Counted from the first letter of the stretch, positions 1-5,188 are shown. The stretch is DNA of 6,860 bases from Methanothrix sp. (GCA_028682845.1 JAJRAT010000080.1:1-6860), one strand, 5' to 3'. Numbers and translations are program-made. Notes: generated from the sequence alone by a model not told the origin.

Positions 1-649
1 GGATGCCCAGCCGATGAGCGGTCTTGATGATCTCACGCCACTCGCCGGTTTTGAGCTTATCGGGGCAGATTCTCTGGCGCACGGAGTCCACCAGCACCTC
101 AGCCGCCGTTCCCGGCATGGAGCCAAGGCCGCTTCTCTTCAGTTCCTTCAAGCACTCCTTCGGCTCAACTCGGGAGTTGCGGGACATGTGCACGACTTCC
201 ATAGGAGAGTAGGCGTGCAAATGCATACGGGGAAAGTCTCGATGAATGGTCTCAAGGATGGCGCAATAGTCCTCCAGCTCCATCCTGGGCGCAAGCCCTC
301 CCTGCAGGCAGATCTCCGTCGCCCCGCGCCGCTGTGCGTCGGCAGTCCTCTCTAAAATCTGCTCGGATGTGAGGAAGTAGCGCTTCGAGTGTTTGAAAGA
401 GCAAAACCTGCAGCTTCCAATGCAAATATTTGTGAAATTGATATTTCTGTTGACGACAAAAGAGACATCCGACCTGCAGCTCTTCTCTCGCAAGAGATTG
501 GCCAGGCGAAAGAGGCGCACGGGCTCGGACCACAGGCGCTCCAATTCGGCGCTATCCGCTGCTGCGGCAGGATTGGCGGCACTGGTGCTTTCCCCAAAAA
601 GATCTGAAACGTCCGAGACATTCAATGCATCCGATACATCCGACACCAT
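1..649 (-). CDS. cofH: FO synthase subunit 2 (CofH), radical SAM enzyme, N-terminal part, 3' end outside window
   Basis: CofH joins the tyrosine-derived side chain to 5-amino-6-ribitylaminouracil; with CofG this builds Fo, the 5-deazaflavin chromophore of coenzyme F420. About 216 codons are visible, with no stop before base 1; the family is usually about 340-380 aa, so the C-terminal third is missing. A VNRNINFTNIC stretch leads into the radical-SAM cluster motif CIGSCRFC (Cys 76, 80, 83), followed by EICLQGG, HAYSPMEV and SMPGTAAE, all characteristic of CofH. The ATG at 647-649 is preceded by a GGTGA site seven bases away. Residues 2-16 are an unusual VSD-type triplet repeat ahead of the conserved domain. 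The gene follows the PUA-like gene by 7 bp and is probably in its operon. A menaquinone-pathway MqnC/MqnE relative is the main alternative, but the methanogen setting and motifs favour CofH. Confidence 0.93.
   Translation of the reverse strand, partial: MVSDVSDALNVSDVSDLFGESTSAANPAAAADSAELERLWSEPVRLFRLANLLREKSCRSDVSFVVNRNINFTNICIGSCRFCSFKHSKRYFLTSEQILERTADAQRRGATEICLQGGLAPRMELEDYCAILETIHRDFPRMHLHAYSPMEVVHMSRNSRVEPKECLKELKRSGLGSMPGTAAEVLVDSVRQRICPDKLKTGEWREIIKTAHRLGI
602..646 (-). repeat. Five 9-bp units encoding a VSD-type tripeptide repeat at the CofH N-terminus
   Basis: Read on the minus strand from codon 2, the units are GTGTCGGAT, GTATCGGAT, GCATTGAAT, GTCTCGGAC and GTTTCAGAT, encoding VSD-VSD-ALN-VSD-VSD. 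The period is exactly three codons, so copy-number change would keep the frame. The repeat lies before the radical-SAM domain and probably adds a flexible acidic tail. Confidence 0.75.
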
Positions 650-656
650 TTTGCCG

Positions 657-661
657 TCACC
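657..661 (-). promoter_or_regulatory. Shine-Dalgarno site of cofH, containing the stop codon of the upstream gene
   Basis: The minus strand reads GAAGGTGA followed by seven bases and the cofH ATG. GGTGA matches the archaeal anti-SD (…CACCUCC). The TGA inside it is the stop codon of the PUA-like gene. Ribosomes ending that gene therefore sit on the cofH initiation site, which suggests translational coupling. Confidence 0.7.
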
Positions 662-1229
662 TTCCGGGCTGCTCGCCGGCGCGCCGCTCCTTGGGAATCT
701 GCGAGATCAGCTTTCCATGAGAGTACAGACCGCACCCAAGCACTTCCCCCCTATAAAATACTACCACATACCCGGGCATTGGACCGGACACCGGATCTGA
801 CGCCTGATCTGACGCCAAGTCAAATGCCTGATATGACGCAGAGTCGGATGCCGGCTCCGGCGCCAAATCCAATTTCATATCGGGCCCGATCACTTGGGTT
901 CCGCCTTCCAGAAAGAGCCTGGCCTGTTCCTCATCCAGGTGCACCAGGTTCCTGGTGGCGTGCTTTCCGAAAACTTGCAGGGCACAGGTGGTGGGCTTCC
1001 AGGGCCTGTCTTTGATGTTCATGATGCGCATGCCGAGCGACTCGAAGCTCAGGCGCGGCAGCGGCGCATCGCTGATGGCCCAGATGCTCTTGGCCTTGCG
1101 AAAGAACTGATAGCCGGAAAAGACATCTTCAGGAATACCGAAGCGCGACTGCCAGGGCTGCGCGACCTCGGACGCAGACAGCGGCTCGAAGACGTTCCTG
1201 GTCCTAGTTCTTGATGAGCCTGGCGACAA
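657..1229 (-). CDS. RsmF-type PUA-like RNA-binding domain protein (NOL1/NOP2/fmu-associated, COG3270-like)
   Basis: The protein resembles the C-terminal RNA-binding PUA-like domain of the rRNA m5C methyltransferase RsmF, here a separate gene with no methyltransferase motifs. Supporting stretches are RFGIPEDVFSGYQFF, KSIWAIS, a central GMRIMNIKDRPWKPT, and the C-terminal PGYVVVFYRGEVLGCGLY followed by SQIPKERR. It directly follows the methyltransferase gene, so the two products probably work together in RNA methylation; the substrate is unknown. The start is uncertain. An in-frame ATG at 1284-1286 gives 209 aa but overlaps the methyltransferase by 83 bp and has no SD. TTG at 1227-1229 has GGGAGG five bases upstream, overlaps by 26 bp and gives about 190 aa; it is preferred here. 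A low-complexity ASD-rich segment is inserted between two conserved strands of the domain. Confidence 0.8.
   Translation of the reverse strand: MSPGSSRTRTRNVFEPLSASEVAQPWQSRFGIPEDVFSGYQFFRKAKSIWAISDAPLPRLSFESLGMRIMNIKDRPWKPTTCALQVFGKHATRNLVHLDEEQARLFLEGGTQVIGPDMKLDLAPEPASDSASYQAFDLASDQASDPVSGPMPGYVVVFYRGEVLGCGLYSHGKLISQIPKERRAGEQPGR
782..865 (-). repeat. Degenerate 12-bp minisatellite (about seven units) inside the PUA-like gene
   Basis: On the plus strand the best units are GATCTGACGCCT (794-805), GATCTGACGCCA (806-817), AGTCAAATGCCT (818-829), GATATGACGCAG (830-841) and AGTCGGATGCCG (842-853), with weaker units on either side. On the coding strand this gives tetrapeptides such as ASDS, ASYQ, AFDL, ASDQ, ASDP. 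The period is four codons, so expansion or contraction stays in frame. The segment falls in a loop between conserved parts of the domain and is likely disordered. Confidence 0.75.
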
Positions 1230-2091
1230 AGAATCCTCCCGTGTCGTTCTGATGCGGATAGTATCTGGCACAGCGCAATAAGTCATCGCTCAACGTCTCG
1301 CCGCTCCATCGATTTACGCCCGGACAGCCAATTAAGCCCGGAAGCAATATCTTCTCCAGCCGGGCCTCATCGAGCACGGCGTTCACCACCAGCTCGTTTT
1401 CCTCCGGTGCGTAGGTGCAGGTGGAGTAGACCACCACTCCGCCCGGCTTTGCCAGACGGACGGCATTTTGCAGCAAGCGAATCTGCAACTTTTGCAGCTC
1501 CAGCGATTTTGTGCGGCTGCTGCGGGAGATGGTGCCCGGACCTCTCCTTTCCCGGCCTTCGCTCGAGCAGGGCGCATCCACCAAGATCCGGTCGAAGGGA
1601 CCGCGGGGAAAGATCCGGCCATCGTATCGGGTGATGGCCACATTCAGCACCCCCAGCCGCTCGCAATTGGCACGAAGCGGCGCAACCCGATCCAGGGACG
1701 GCTCGTTGGCAATGACCAGTTCCCGGTTGTTCATCATCTGGGAGATCTGGGTGGTCTTGCTGCCGGGAGAGGCGCACAGATCGAGGACCGTCTCGCCGGG
1801 CTGCGGGTCCAGGACCAGAGGCGGGACCATGGAAAGCTCCTCCTGAATATGGATATAGCCGAGCAGGTTCTCCACCATCTTTCCGGGGCTCTCGATATCC
1901 AGCTTGAGGCCGAGAGAATACCAGTCGAATGCCCTGCAGAGCATGCCCTTCTCCTCCAGCCGCCCCAAAAGCGCATCCCTTTCGATCTTAAGGGTATTGA
2001 TGCGGCAGGAGCCGGGGAGCGGACGGCTCTGGATGGCCTTGAAAGCCTCATAGTCCGGCACGATATCCCTGTACCTCTCCAGATTATCCAT
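1204..2091 (-). CDS. NOL1/NOP2/Sun family (RsmB/NSUN-type) SAM-dependent RNA cytosine-5 methyltransferase
   Basis: Predicted to methylate C5 of cytosine in tRNA or rRNA; the site cannot be read from the sequence. Numbering from ATG 2089-2091 (295 aa): an N-terminal RNA-binding part including RPLPGSCRINTLK; SAM motif I DLCASPGSKTT at about 104-114; motif IV FDRILVDAPCSSEG with Cys175; motif VI VVVYSTCTY with Cys225; and the terminal TGGFFVARL signature. The two cysteines are the release and nucleophilic residues of this family, so it looks catalytically intact. The frame stays open to 2472, but that extension is antisense to a TRAM gene and is not credible. Homology begins at MDNLERYRDIVPD. 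ATG at 2110-2112 would add seven residues. Neither start has a clear SD; a TTTATTT element 26-32 bases upstream of ATG 2091 would suit a leaderless mRNA. The gene heads a minus-strand operon with the PUA-like gene and cofH. Confidence 0.92.
   Translation of the reverse strand: MDNLERYRDIVPDYEAFKAIQSRPLPGSCRINTLKIERDALLGRLEEKGMLCRAFDWYSLGLKLDIESPGKMVENLLGYIHIQEELSMVPPLVLDPQPGETVLDLCASPGSKTTQISQMMNNRELVIANEPSLDRVAPLRANCERLGVLNVAITRYDGRIFPRGPFDRILVDAPCSSEGRERRGPGTISRSSRTKSLELQKLQIRLLQNAVRLAKPGGVVVYSTCTYAPEENELVVNAVLDEARLEKILLPGLIGCPGVNRWSGETLSDDLLRCARYYPHQNDTGGFFVARLIKN
1235..1240 (-). promoter_or_regulatory. GGGAGG Shine-Dalgarno supporting a TTG start of the PUA-like gene
   Basis: The minus strand reads GGGAGG, five bases, then TTG (1227-1229). 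It lies inside the last codons of the methyltransferase. Part of it encodes the conserved Gly-Gly of the TGGFF motif, so the match could be partly accidental. Confidence 0.45.
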
Positions 2092-2253
2092 GCCGCCGGA
2101 AAAGGAGTTCATACCAGAAATAAATTGGCTTTGCCGATCTCTGCCGTCTTTTGCATGATTTATCAGGAAGGAGCAAAAGGATTTAATAGTCGGATAGCGA
2201 GGGTGCAAATCGCGTAAAACTATTTTGGGGTTTTCGCGAAGGACGGTGACGAT
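2092..2253. promoter_or_regulatory. Divergent intergenic region, probable promoters for the methyltransferase operon and the TRAM pair
   Basis: About 160 bp separate the divergent genes. On the plus strand, ATTTAATAG near 2181-2189, after an A/G-rich stretch, is a possible TATA element that would leave a 5' leader of some 40-50 bases for the first TRAM gene. On the minus strand, TTTATTT at about 2117-2123 is suitably placed for a leaderless methyltransferase transcript. These are weak motif matches only. Confidence 0.35.
2245..2249 (+). promoter_or_regulatory. GGTGA Shine-Dalgarno of the first TRAM gene
   Basis: GGACGGTGACGA precedes TTG 2254 with four bases between GGTGA and the start. The second copy has the same arrangement at 2513-2517, which argues that both genes use TTG. 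A competing SD (GGAGG, seven bases before ATG 2281) exists only for the first copy. Confidence 0.5.
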
Positions 2254-2481
2254 TTGTTCAGAGGCGAAGGAGGATCCCCCATGGGCGGGTCCGCTCCAAC
2301 TGCTCCGGTAGAAGTTGGAAAAGAGTATGACGTCAAGATCGAGGACATTGCCCGCGAAGGCGACGGAATTGCCAGGATTGAAGGTTTTGTGATCTTTGTT
2401 GCCGATACACAGGTTGGCGACGCTGTCAAGATCCAGGTCGATAAGGTAATGAGGCGCTTTGCCATCGGCCATAAAGTCTGA
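2254..2481 (+). CDS. TRAM-domain small RNA-binding protein, copy 1
   Basis: A free-standing TRAM domain, a five-stranded OB-like fold that binds RNA. Single-domain TRAM proteins of methanogens are known as RNA chaperones with cold-shock-protein-like roles; that function is inferred here from the family. The 75-aa protein has a short Gly-rich N-terminus and then the whole domain, with core stretches KEYDVKIEDIAREGDGIARI, GFVIFVADTQVGDAVKIQV and the C-terminal RRFAIGHK. The start is taken at TTG 2254 because its GGTGA site is shared with copy 2. ATG 2281, with its own GGAGG, would give 66 aa and loses nothing from the domain. It is the first gene of a two-gene plus-strand unit, followed after 41 bp by a near-identical paralogue. 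Confidence 0.9.
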   Translation: MFRGEGGSPMGGSAPTAPVEVGKEYDVKIEDIAREGDGIARIEGFVIFVADTQVGDAVKIQVDKVMRRFAIGHKV

Positions 2482-2636
2482 AACTCGGGTTTGAGTTCAA
2501 TTCTTTGAGGATGGTGACGGATTTGGCATATAACGACGATCGGTCCTCTGTAGGCGCTCCAGCCCCGGTTGAGGCCGGAAAAGAGTATGACGTCAAGATC
2601 GAGGACATTGCCCGCGAAGGCGACGGAATTGCCAGG
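2317..2636 (+). repeat. Tandem TRAM duplication with a 60-bp identical core (2317-2376 and 2577-2636)
   Basis: Bases 2317-2376 and 2577-2636 are identical at all 60 positions. The following 105 bp of each gene (2377-2481 and 2637-2741) differ at 13 positions by hand count, mostly silent. The repeat spacing is 260 bp. The sharp change in identity points to partial gene conversion or a constraint on the DNA or RNA of the first half. Confidence 0.9.
2513..2517 (+). promoter_or_regulatory. GGTGA Shine-Dalgarno of the second TRAM gene
   Basis: GGATGGTGACGGAT precedes TTG 2523, with five bases between GGTGA and the start. An in-frame ATG at 2511 has GAGG directly abutting it, which is too close to act as an SD, so TTG 2523 is preferred. 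Confidence 0.5.
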
Positions 2637-2741
2637 GTCGAGGGATTTGTGATCTTTGTTGCCGACACACAGGTTGGCGACGCGGTTAAGATCCAGATCG
2701 ACAAGGTAATGAGACGCTTCGCCATCGGCCATAAAGTTTAA
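2523..2741 (+). CDS. TRAM-domain small RNA-binding protein, copy 2
   Basis: A paralogue of the preceding gene with the same predicted RNA-binding or RNA-chaperone role. From TTG 2523 it is 72 aa and begins MAYNDDRSSVGAPAPVE, unlike the start of copy 1. From the GKEYD stretch onward the two proteins differ at only two residues (I/V after IAR and V/I after KIQ). ATG 2511 would add four residues. The next gene begins about 200 bp away, so this is the last gene of its unit. The divergent N-terminal tails on an almost constant domain suggest that any difference in function lies in the tails or in expression. Confidence 0.9.
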   Translation: MAYNDDRSSVGAPAPVEAGKEYDVKIEDIAREGDGIARVEGFVIFVADTQVGDAVKIQIDKVMRRFAIGHKV

Positions 2742-2946
2742 AATTGGCCATATTAATACATATCATAAGGTCGAAGGTTCTGCAGAACTCGGCCACATAT
2801 TTGTTTATATTTTCCAATTCAATCGCGTCATAGCTAGAAATTAAAATGAATATGGTGAGATTGAATTTAGCACGCAGCAATAGATATAAGTGCAAATAAA
2901 CCAAAGTGGCTATGGATAATATAGCTAATAAATTGGAGCAGAGGCG
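2742..2946. other. AT-rich intergenic region upstream of the first TIR gene
   Basis: No convincing gene is seen here. The region contains a perfect 12-bp palindrome GTTCTGCAGAAC (2777-2788) and a 9-bp inverted repeat AATTCAATC/GATTGAATT (2816-2824 and 2859-2867, 34-base loop). Two TATA-like elements occur on the plus strand: TTTATATTT (2804-2812) and ATATAA (2884-2889). The second would place transcription start roughly 35-40 bases before the TIR ATG. The T-rich stretch near 2799-2813 may also terminate the TRAM transcript. These roles are inference. Confidence 0.4.
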
Positions 2947-3390
2947 ATGGCTGAAGAGTTCGACATCTTTCTTTCATATCAAAATAGCGATCACAAATGG
3001 GCAAACGGCTTGGTCCGAGCTTTGGCAGAGAAAAATCTGCGCGTATGGCACGAAGCAACGGAGATCGAAGCCGGGGACTCGTTTATTGAAGATATCGAAG
3101 AGGGCTTGCATAACAGTGCCTATTTCGTAGTAGTAATTACGCCTGAGTCAGTGGGATCAAACTGGATTGCTGCAGAATTAGGTGCAGCTCTTGCCATGAA
3201 GAAGCCTTTGATACCAATCGTCTCAAAAGATACGCGGCCAGAATTATTGCCGGGCCCCATAAGGCGAAGAAAATGGCTGGCAATGGAAGACCCAAATGTT
3301 GTCGCAGAAGAGATCGCAAAGAGAGTAAGCGTCAACACCAACCGTTTCCGTTCCGGCAAAGATGAGAGCACATTGTGCGCAGCCAATTAA
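2947..3390 (+). CDS. Stand-alone TIR-domain protein (TIR_2-like), putative NAD-processing enzyme
   Basis: A 147-aa protein that is almost entirely a TIR domain. Visible features are the first-strand motif FDIFLSYQNSD (residues 5-15), the box-2-like IEAGDSFIEDIEEGL (40-54), strand FVVVITP (60-66), and SNWIAAELGAAL with Trp73 and Glu77. The W-x-x-x-E spacing matches the catalytic glutamate of NAD-cleaving TIR domains. Prokaryotic TIR proteins often cleave NAD+ or make cyclic ADP-ribose signals in antiphage immunity; activity here is inferred. There is no transmembrane segment, sensor or oligomerisation domain, only a short polar C-terminal tail. The ATG has only a weak SD (GGAG eight bases upstream). 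The gene converges with a second TIR gene and lies in an AT-rich pocket between housekeeping genes, suggesting acquisition by transfer. Confidence 0.88.
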   Translation: MAEEFDIFLSYQNSDHKWANGLVRALAEKNLRVWHEATEIEAGDSFIEDIEEGLHNSAYFVVVITPESVGSNWIAAELGAALAMKKPLIPIVSKDTRPELLPGPIRRRKWLAMEDPNVVAEEIAKRVSVNTNRFRSGKDESTLCAAN

Positions 3391-3414
3391 ATTCAAAATA
3401 TTGAATTAATTTTT
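3390..3414 (+). terminator. AT-rich hairpin plus T-run after the first TIR gene
   Basis: AATTCAA (3390-3396) pairs with TTGAATT (3401-3407) around an AATA loop, and TTTTT follows at 3410-3414. The stem begins on the last base of the TAA stop. A hairpin is not required for archaeal termination, but the T-run supports the call. Confidence 0.5.
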
Positions 3415-3474
3415 GACATTATATAGAATAATTCTCATTATTTAATTTATTATTATAATCAACCTATGTTACAT

Positions 3475-3496
3475 ATAATATCACTTGCGATATTAT
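3475..3496. terminator. Inverted repeat at the 3' end of the second TIR gene
   Basis: ATAATATC (3475-3482) and GATATTAT (3489-3496) form a perfect 8-bp inverted repeat with a 6-base loop, overlapping the minus-strand stop codon (3493-3495). It sits in the 102-bp gap between the convergent genes and may end transcription from either side. No long T-run follows on the minus strand. Confidence 0.35.
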
Positions 3497-3924
3497 TTAT
3501 TAGCACGAATTCCAAGCTGTAAGAGATATTCTTCCAGCTTATTGATATCGATCATATTTCGTCTCTTGATAAGATTTGGAATTCCTGCTTGAGAGTTGAG
3601 CTCTTCAGGCGTCAGGCCGTGCAACACTCCTATTATCGGCATTCTCTTGCCCCAAGCAGCACCGATCTCAGTCCAAACATAAGGCCGTTTCAAGGACCAG
3701 GGAGTAAAATACACCAAGAGTTCATCGGCTTGGTCCAGCGCATCGAGAATTCGCTCTTCGAAGTCCTCTCCTACTGCGATATGGGCTTCATCCAGGAAGG
3801 TCCTTGCACCATACCCTTCAATTGCCCGCGCAATTTTTCTAGCGACCCAAGTATCGGATCCGGCATGGCTAATAAAAACCAGATAGCTTCTTTCAGTCTC
3901 TTGTATTTCGTTTTGCGCAGGCAT
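3493..3924 (-). CDS. Stand-alone TIR-domain protein (TIR_2-like), second copy, divergent from the first
   Basis: A 143-aa single TIR domain. Key stretches are YLVFISHAGSD (14-24), VGEDFEERILDAL (51-63), strand LLVYFTP (69-75), and RPYVWTEIGAAWG with Glu86 as the candidate catalytic residue. Trp84 is two residues before the Glu rather than four, and Tyr82 occupies the usual Trp position. It is clearly homologous to the plus-strand TIR but distant, so this is not a recent duplication; it belongs to a different stand-alone TIR subfamily. The ATG at 3922-3924 has only a weak SD-like AGGA. It lies 48 bp after the mfnA stop on the same strand, so read-through from ppsA-mfnA is possible. NADase or signalling activity is inferred from the family. 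No sensor or effector gene adjoins it. Confidence 0.88.
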   Translation of the reverse strand: MPAQNEIQETERSYLVFISHAGSDTWVARKIARAIEGYGARTFLDEAHIAVGEDFEERILDALDQADELLVYFTPWSLKRPYVWTEIGAAWGKRMPIIGVLHGLTPEELNSQAGIPNLIKRRNMIDINKLEEYLLQLGIRANK

Positions 3925-3972
3925 TCCAATTCCTAATAGTACACGCCATCATTTCTAATGCTAATCGATAAT

Positions 3973-5109
3973 TTAGCCGCTCGCTTCCAAAATGTCTCTT
4001 AAATCAGCAAGAAATAGATCGATGTTTTCGCGGGTCACATGGTTCATGAGAATCAGCCGCAGCGCCCTCCTGGGCTCGCGGGTCATGGAGACGTGCCAGT
4101 CGCGCTTCATCAGCTCCTCACGCACCTTCGCCGGGAACGGAACTTGCAGGGCCGCCACGTTCATGATGGGCTCGATCACCGGCTCAACGCCGATTTGCCG
4201 TGCGCTGGAAACAAGATGATGTGTGAGATCCATGCAGTGCCGGACAGTTTCCCTGAAACCCTCCTGGCCGAGGTGCATCATCACGGCATAGGTCGCCGCA
4301 GCCGCAGCGCCGCTCCTCGTTCCCGTCAGAGAGGCTTGCCTGGCCTTGGTGAGATAGTGAGTCTCGGTTTCCAGGGCGCTCAGGCAATCCTGGCCGCGGA
4401 AGAGCAGGCCGCCGGCGGGAATGGTGCTCATGCCCATCTTGTGGGGATCGATGGTGATGGAAGAGACGCCCGGCACCCGGAAGTCCCACCGCCAGTCGCC
4501 CTCCAAAAAGGGCAGGACAAAGCCGCCGAAGGCTGCGTCGACATGAAGGTGAATACCGCGATCTACGGCAATCTTCGCCAGATCCTCAATCGGGTCTACC
4601 TGGCCAAACTCCGTGGTTCCGGCAATTCCCACCAGCGCCACGGTATTGTCGTCTACCTGAGACTCCACAGATCCGATGTCCACCTTGAGGCTCTCGTCCA
4701 ATTCCGCTTTTCGAACCTCCAGGCAGAGCAGGTCTCCGATCTTGTCAAAAGAGAAGTGAGCCGATTCGGGAACTACGATGTTGCCGTTCTTCTTCCCGGC
4801 CTCATTCCTGGCCGCCCGAATGGCCTGGATGTTGGATTCCGTGCCGCCCGTGGAGACGTAGCCCGCGGCATTGGGGCAGCCGAGCATCTCGCCCAGCATT
4901 TGAACCACGCGCTGTTCGAGGTCTGCCACGCCGGGAAATAGCCCCGGATCTCCCAGGTTGGTCTCCAAAAACATGTCGTGGGCCCTGACCGCAATGGGGT
5001 GCGGCTGGGTGCACATGGTCGAGAAGAATCGGTCATAGCTGTAGTCGCGCTTTCTCGTCTCTTCCAGTATGTGCATTACCTCATCTGCGGAAAGGGCCTT
5101 TTCTTTCAT
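3973..5109 (-). CDS. mfnA: L-tyrosine decarboxylase MfnA (PLP-dependent), methanofuran biosynthesis
   Basis: MfnA decarboxylates L-tyrosine to tyramine for the methanofuran side chain; in some archaea homologues also decarboxylate aspartate to beta-alanine for CoA. The 378-aa length fits the family. It is a group II PLP decarboxylase: STGGTESN (86-93), ESAHFSFDK with the PLP-stacking His118, HVDAAFGG with PLP-binding Asp191, and DPHKMGMS with Schiff-base Lys224. LTGTRSGAAAA follows at about 261-271. All expected catalytic residues are present. The ATG at 5107-5109 has a GTGAG-type SD. It lies 79 bp after ppsA on the same strand; the gap holds an A9 tract on the coding strand and no obvious terminator, so co-transcription with ppsA is possible. 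Tyrosine versus aspartate preference cannot be decided from motifs. Confidence 0.94.
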   Translation of the reverse strand: MKEKALSADEVMHILEETRKRDYSYDRFFSTMCTQPHPIAVRAHDMFLETNLGDPGLFPGVADLEQRVVQMLGEMLGCPNAAGYVSTGGTESNIQAIRAARNEAGKKNGNIVVPESAHFSFDKIGDLLCLEVRKAELDESLKVDIGSVESQVDDNTVALVGIAGTTEFGQVDPIEDLAKIAVDRGIHLHVDAAFGGFVLPFLEGDWRWDFRVPGVSSITIDPHKMGMSTIPAGGLLFRGQDCLSALETETHYLTKARQASLTGTRSGAAAAATYAVMMHLGQEGFRETVRHCMDLTHHLVSSARQIGVEPVIEPIMNVAALQVPFPAKVREELMKRDWHVSMTREPRRALRLILMNHVTRENIDLFLADLRDILEASG

Positions 5110-5188
5110 TCTTTCTCACTTTTGCATTTTTTTTTGGTTTTCACACAGCCTAAATCGCCTTGCAGCCCCGGTTTTAGTGGCCTGGATT
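5110..5188 (-). other. ppsA-mfnA intergenic gap with A9 tract
   Basis: The 79-bp gap contains nine A in a row on the coding strand (complement of 5127-5135), upstream of the mfnA SD. No hairpin or T-run terminator is visible for ppsA. The tract could influence translation or be prone to length change. Confidence 0.4.

Noticed and set aside
782..865. CRISPR-like array
   Set aside because: Units are 12 bp, contiguous, degenerate, in frame and lack spacers; it is a coding minisatellite.
657..2091. A single RsmF gene broken by frameshift
   Set aside because: The first gene ends with the family's normal TGGFFVARL terminus and the second is a known type of separate archaeal protein, so two genes fit better.
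1468..2217. 249-aa plus-strand frame opposite the methyltransferase
   Set aside because: It is antisense to a well-supported gene, common in GC-rich DNA, and has no recognisable domain.
2092..2472. N-terminal 127-residue extension of the methyltransferase frame
   Set aside because: It is antisense to the first TRAM gene and shows no family similarity; the protein family starts near MDNLERY.
2220..2732. 170-aa minus-strand open frame spanning both TRAM genes
   Set aside because: It repeats the same antisense pattern twice because the TRAM genes are duplicated; it is a codon-structure shadow.
2686..2904. 72-aa minus-strand frame with a hydrophobic start in the TIR1 upstream region
   Set aside because: Its end is antisense to the second TRAM gene, it has no good SD, and its hydrophobic look follows from AT-rich sequence.
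2947..3924. Thoeris system
   Set aside because: Two TIR genes are present, but no ThsA-like SIR2/SLOG or membrane effector is encoded nearby, so the name is not justified.
4039..4941. 300-aa plus-strand frame opposite mfnA
   Set aside because: It is antisense to intact mfnA and shows no recognisable motifs.
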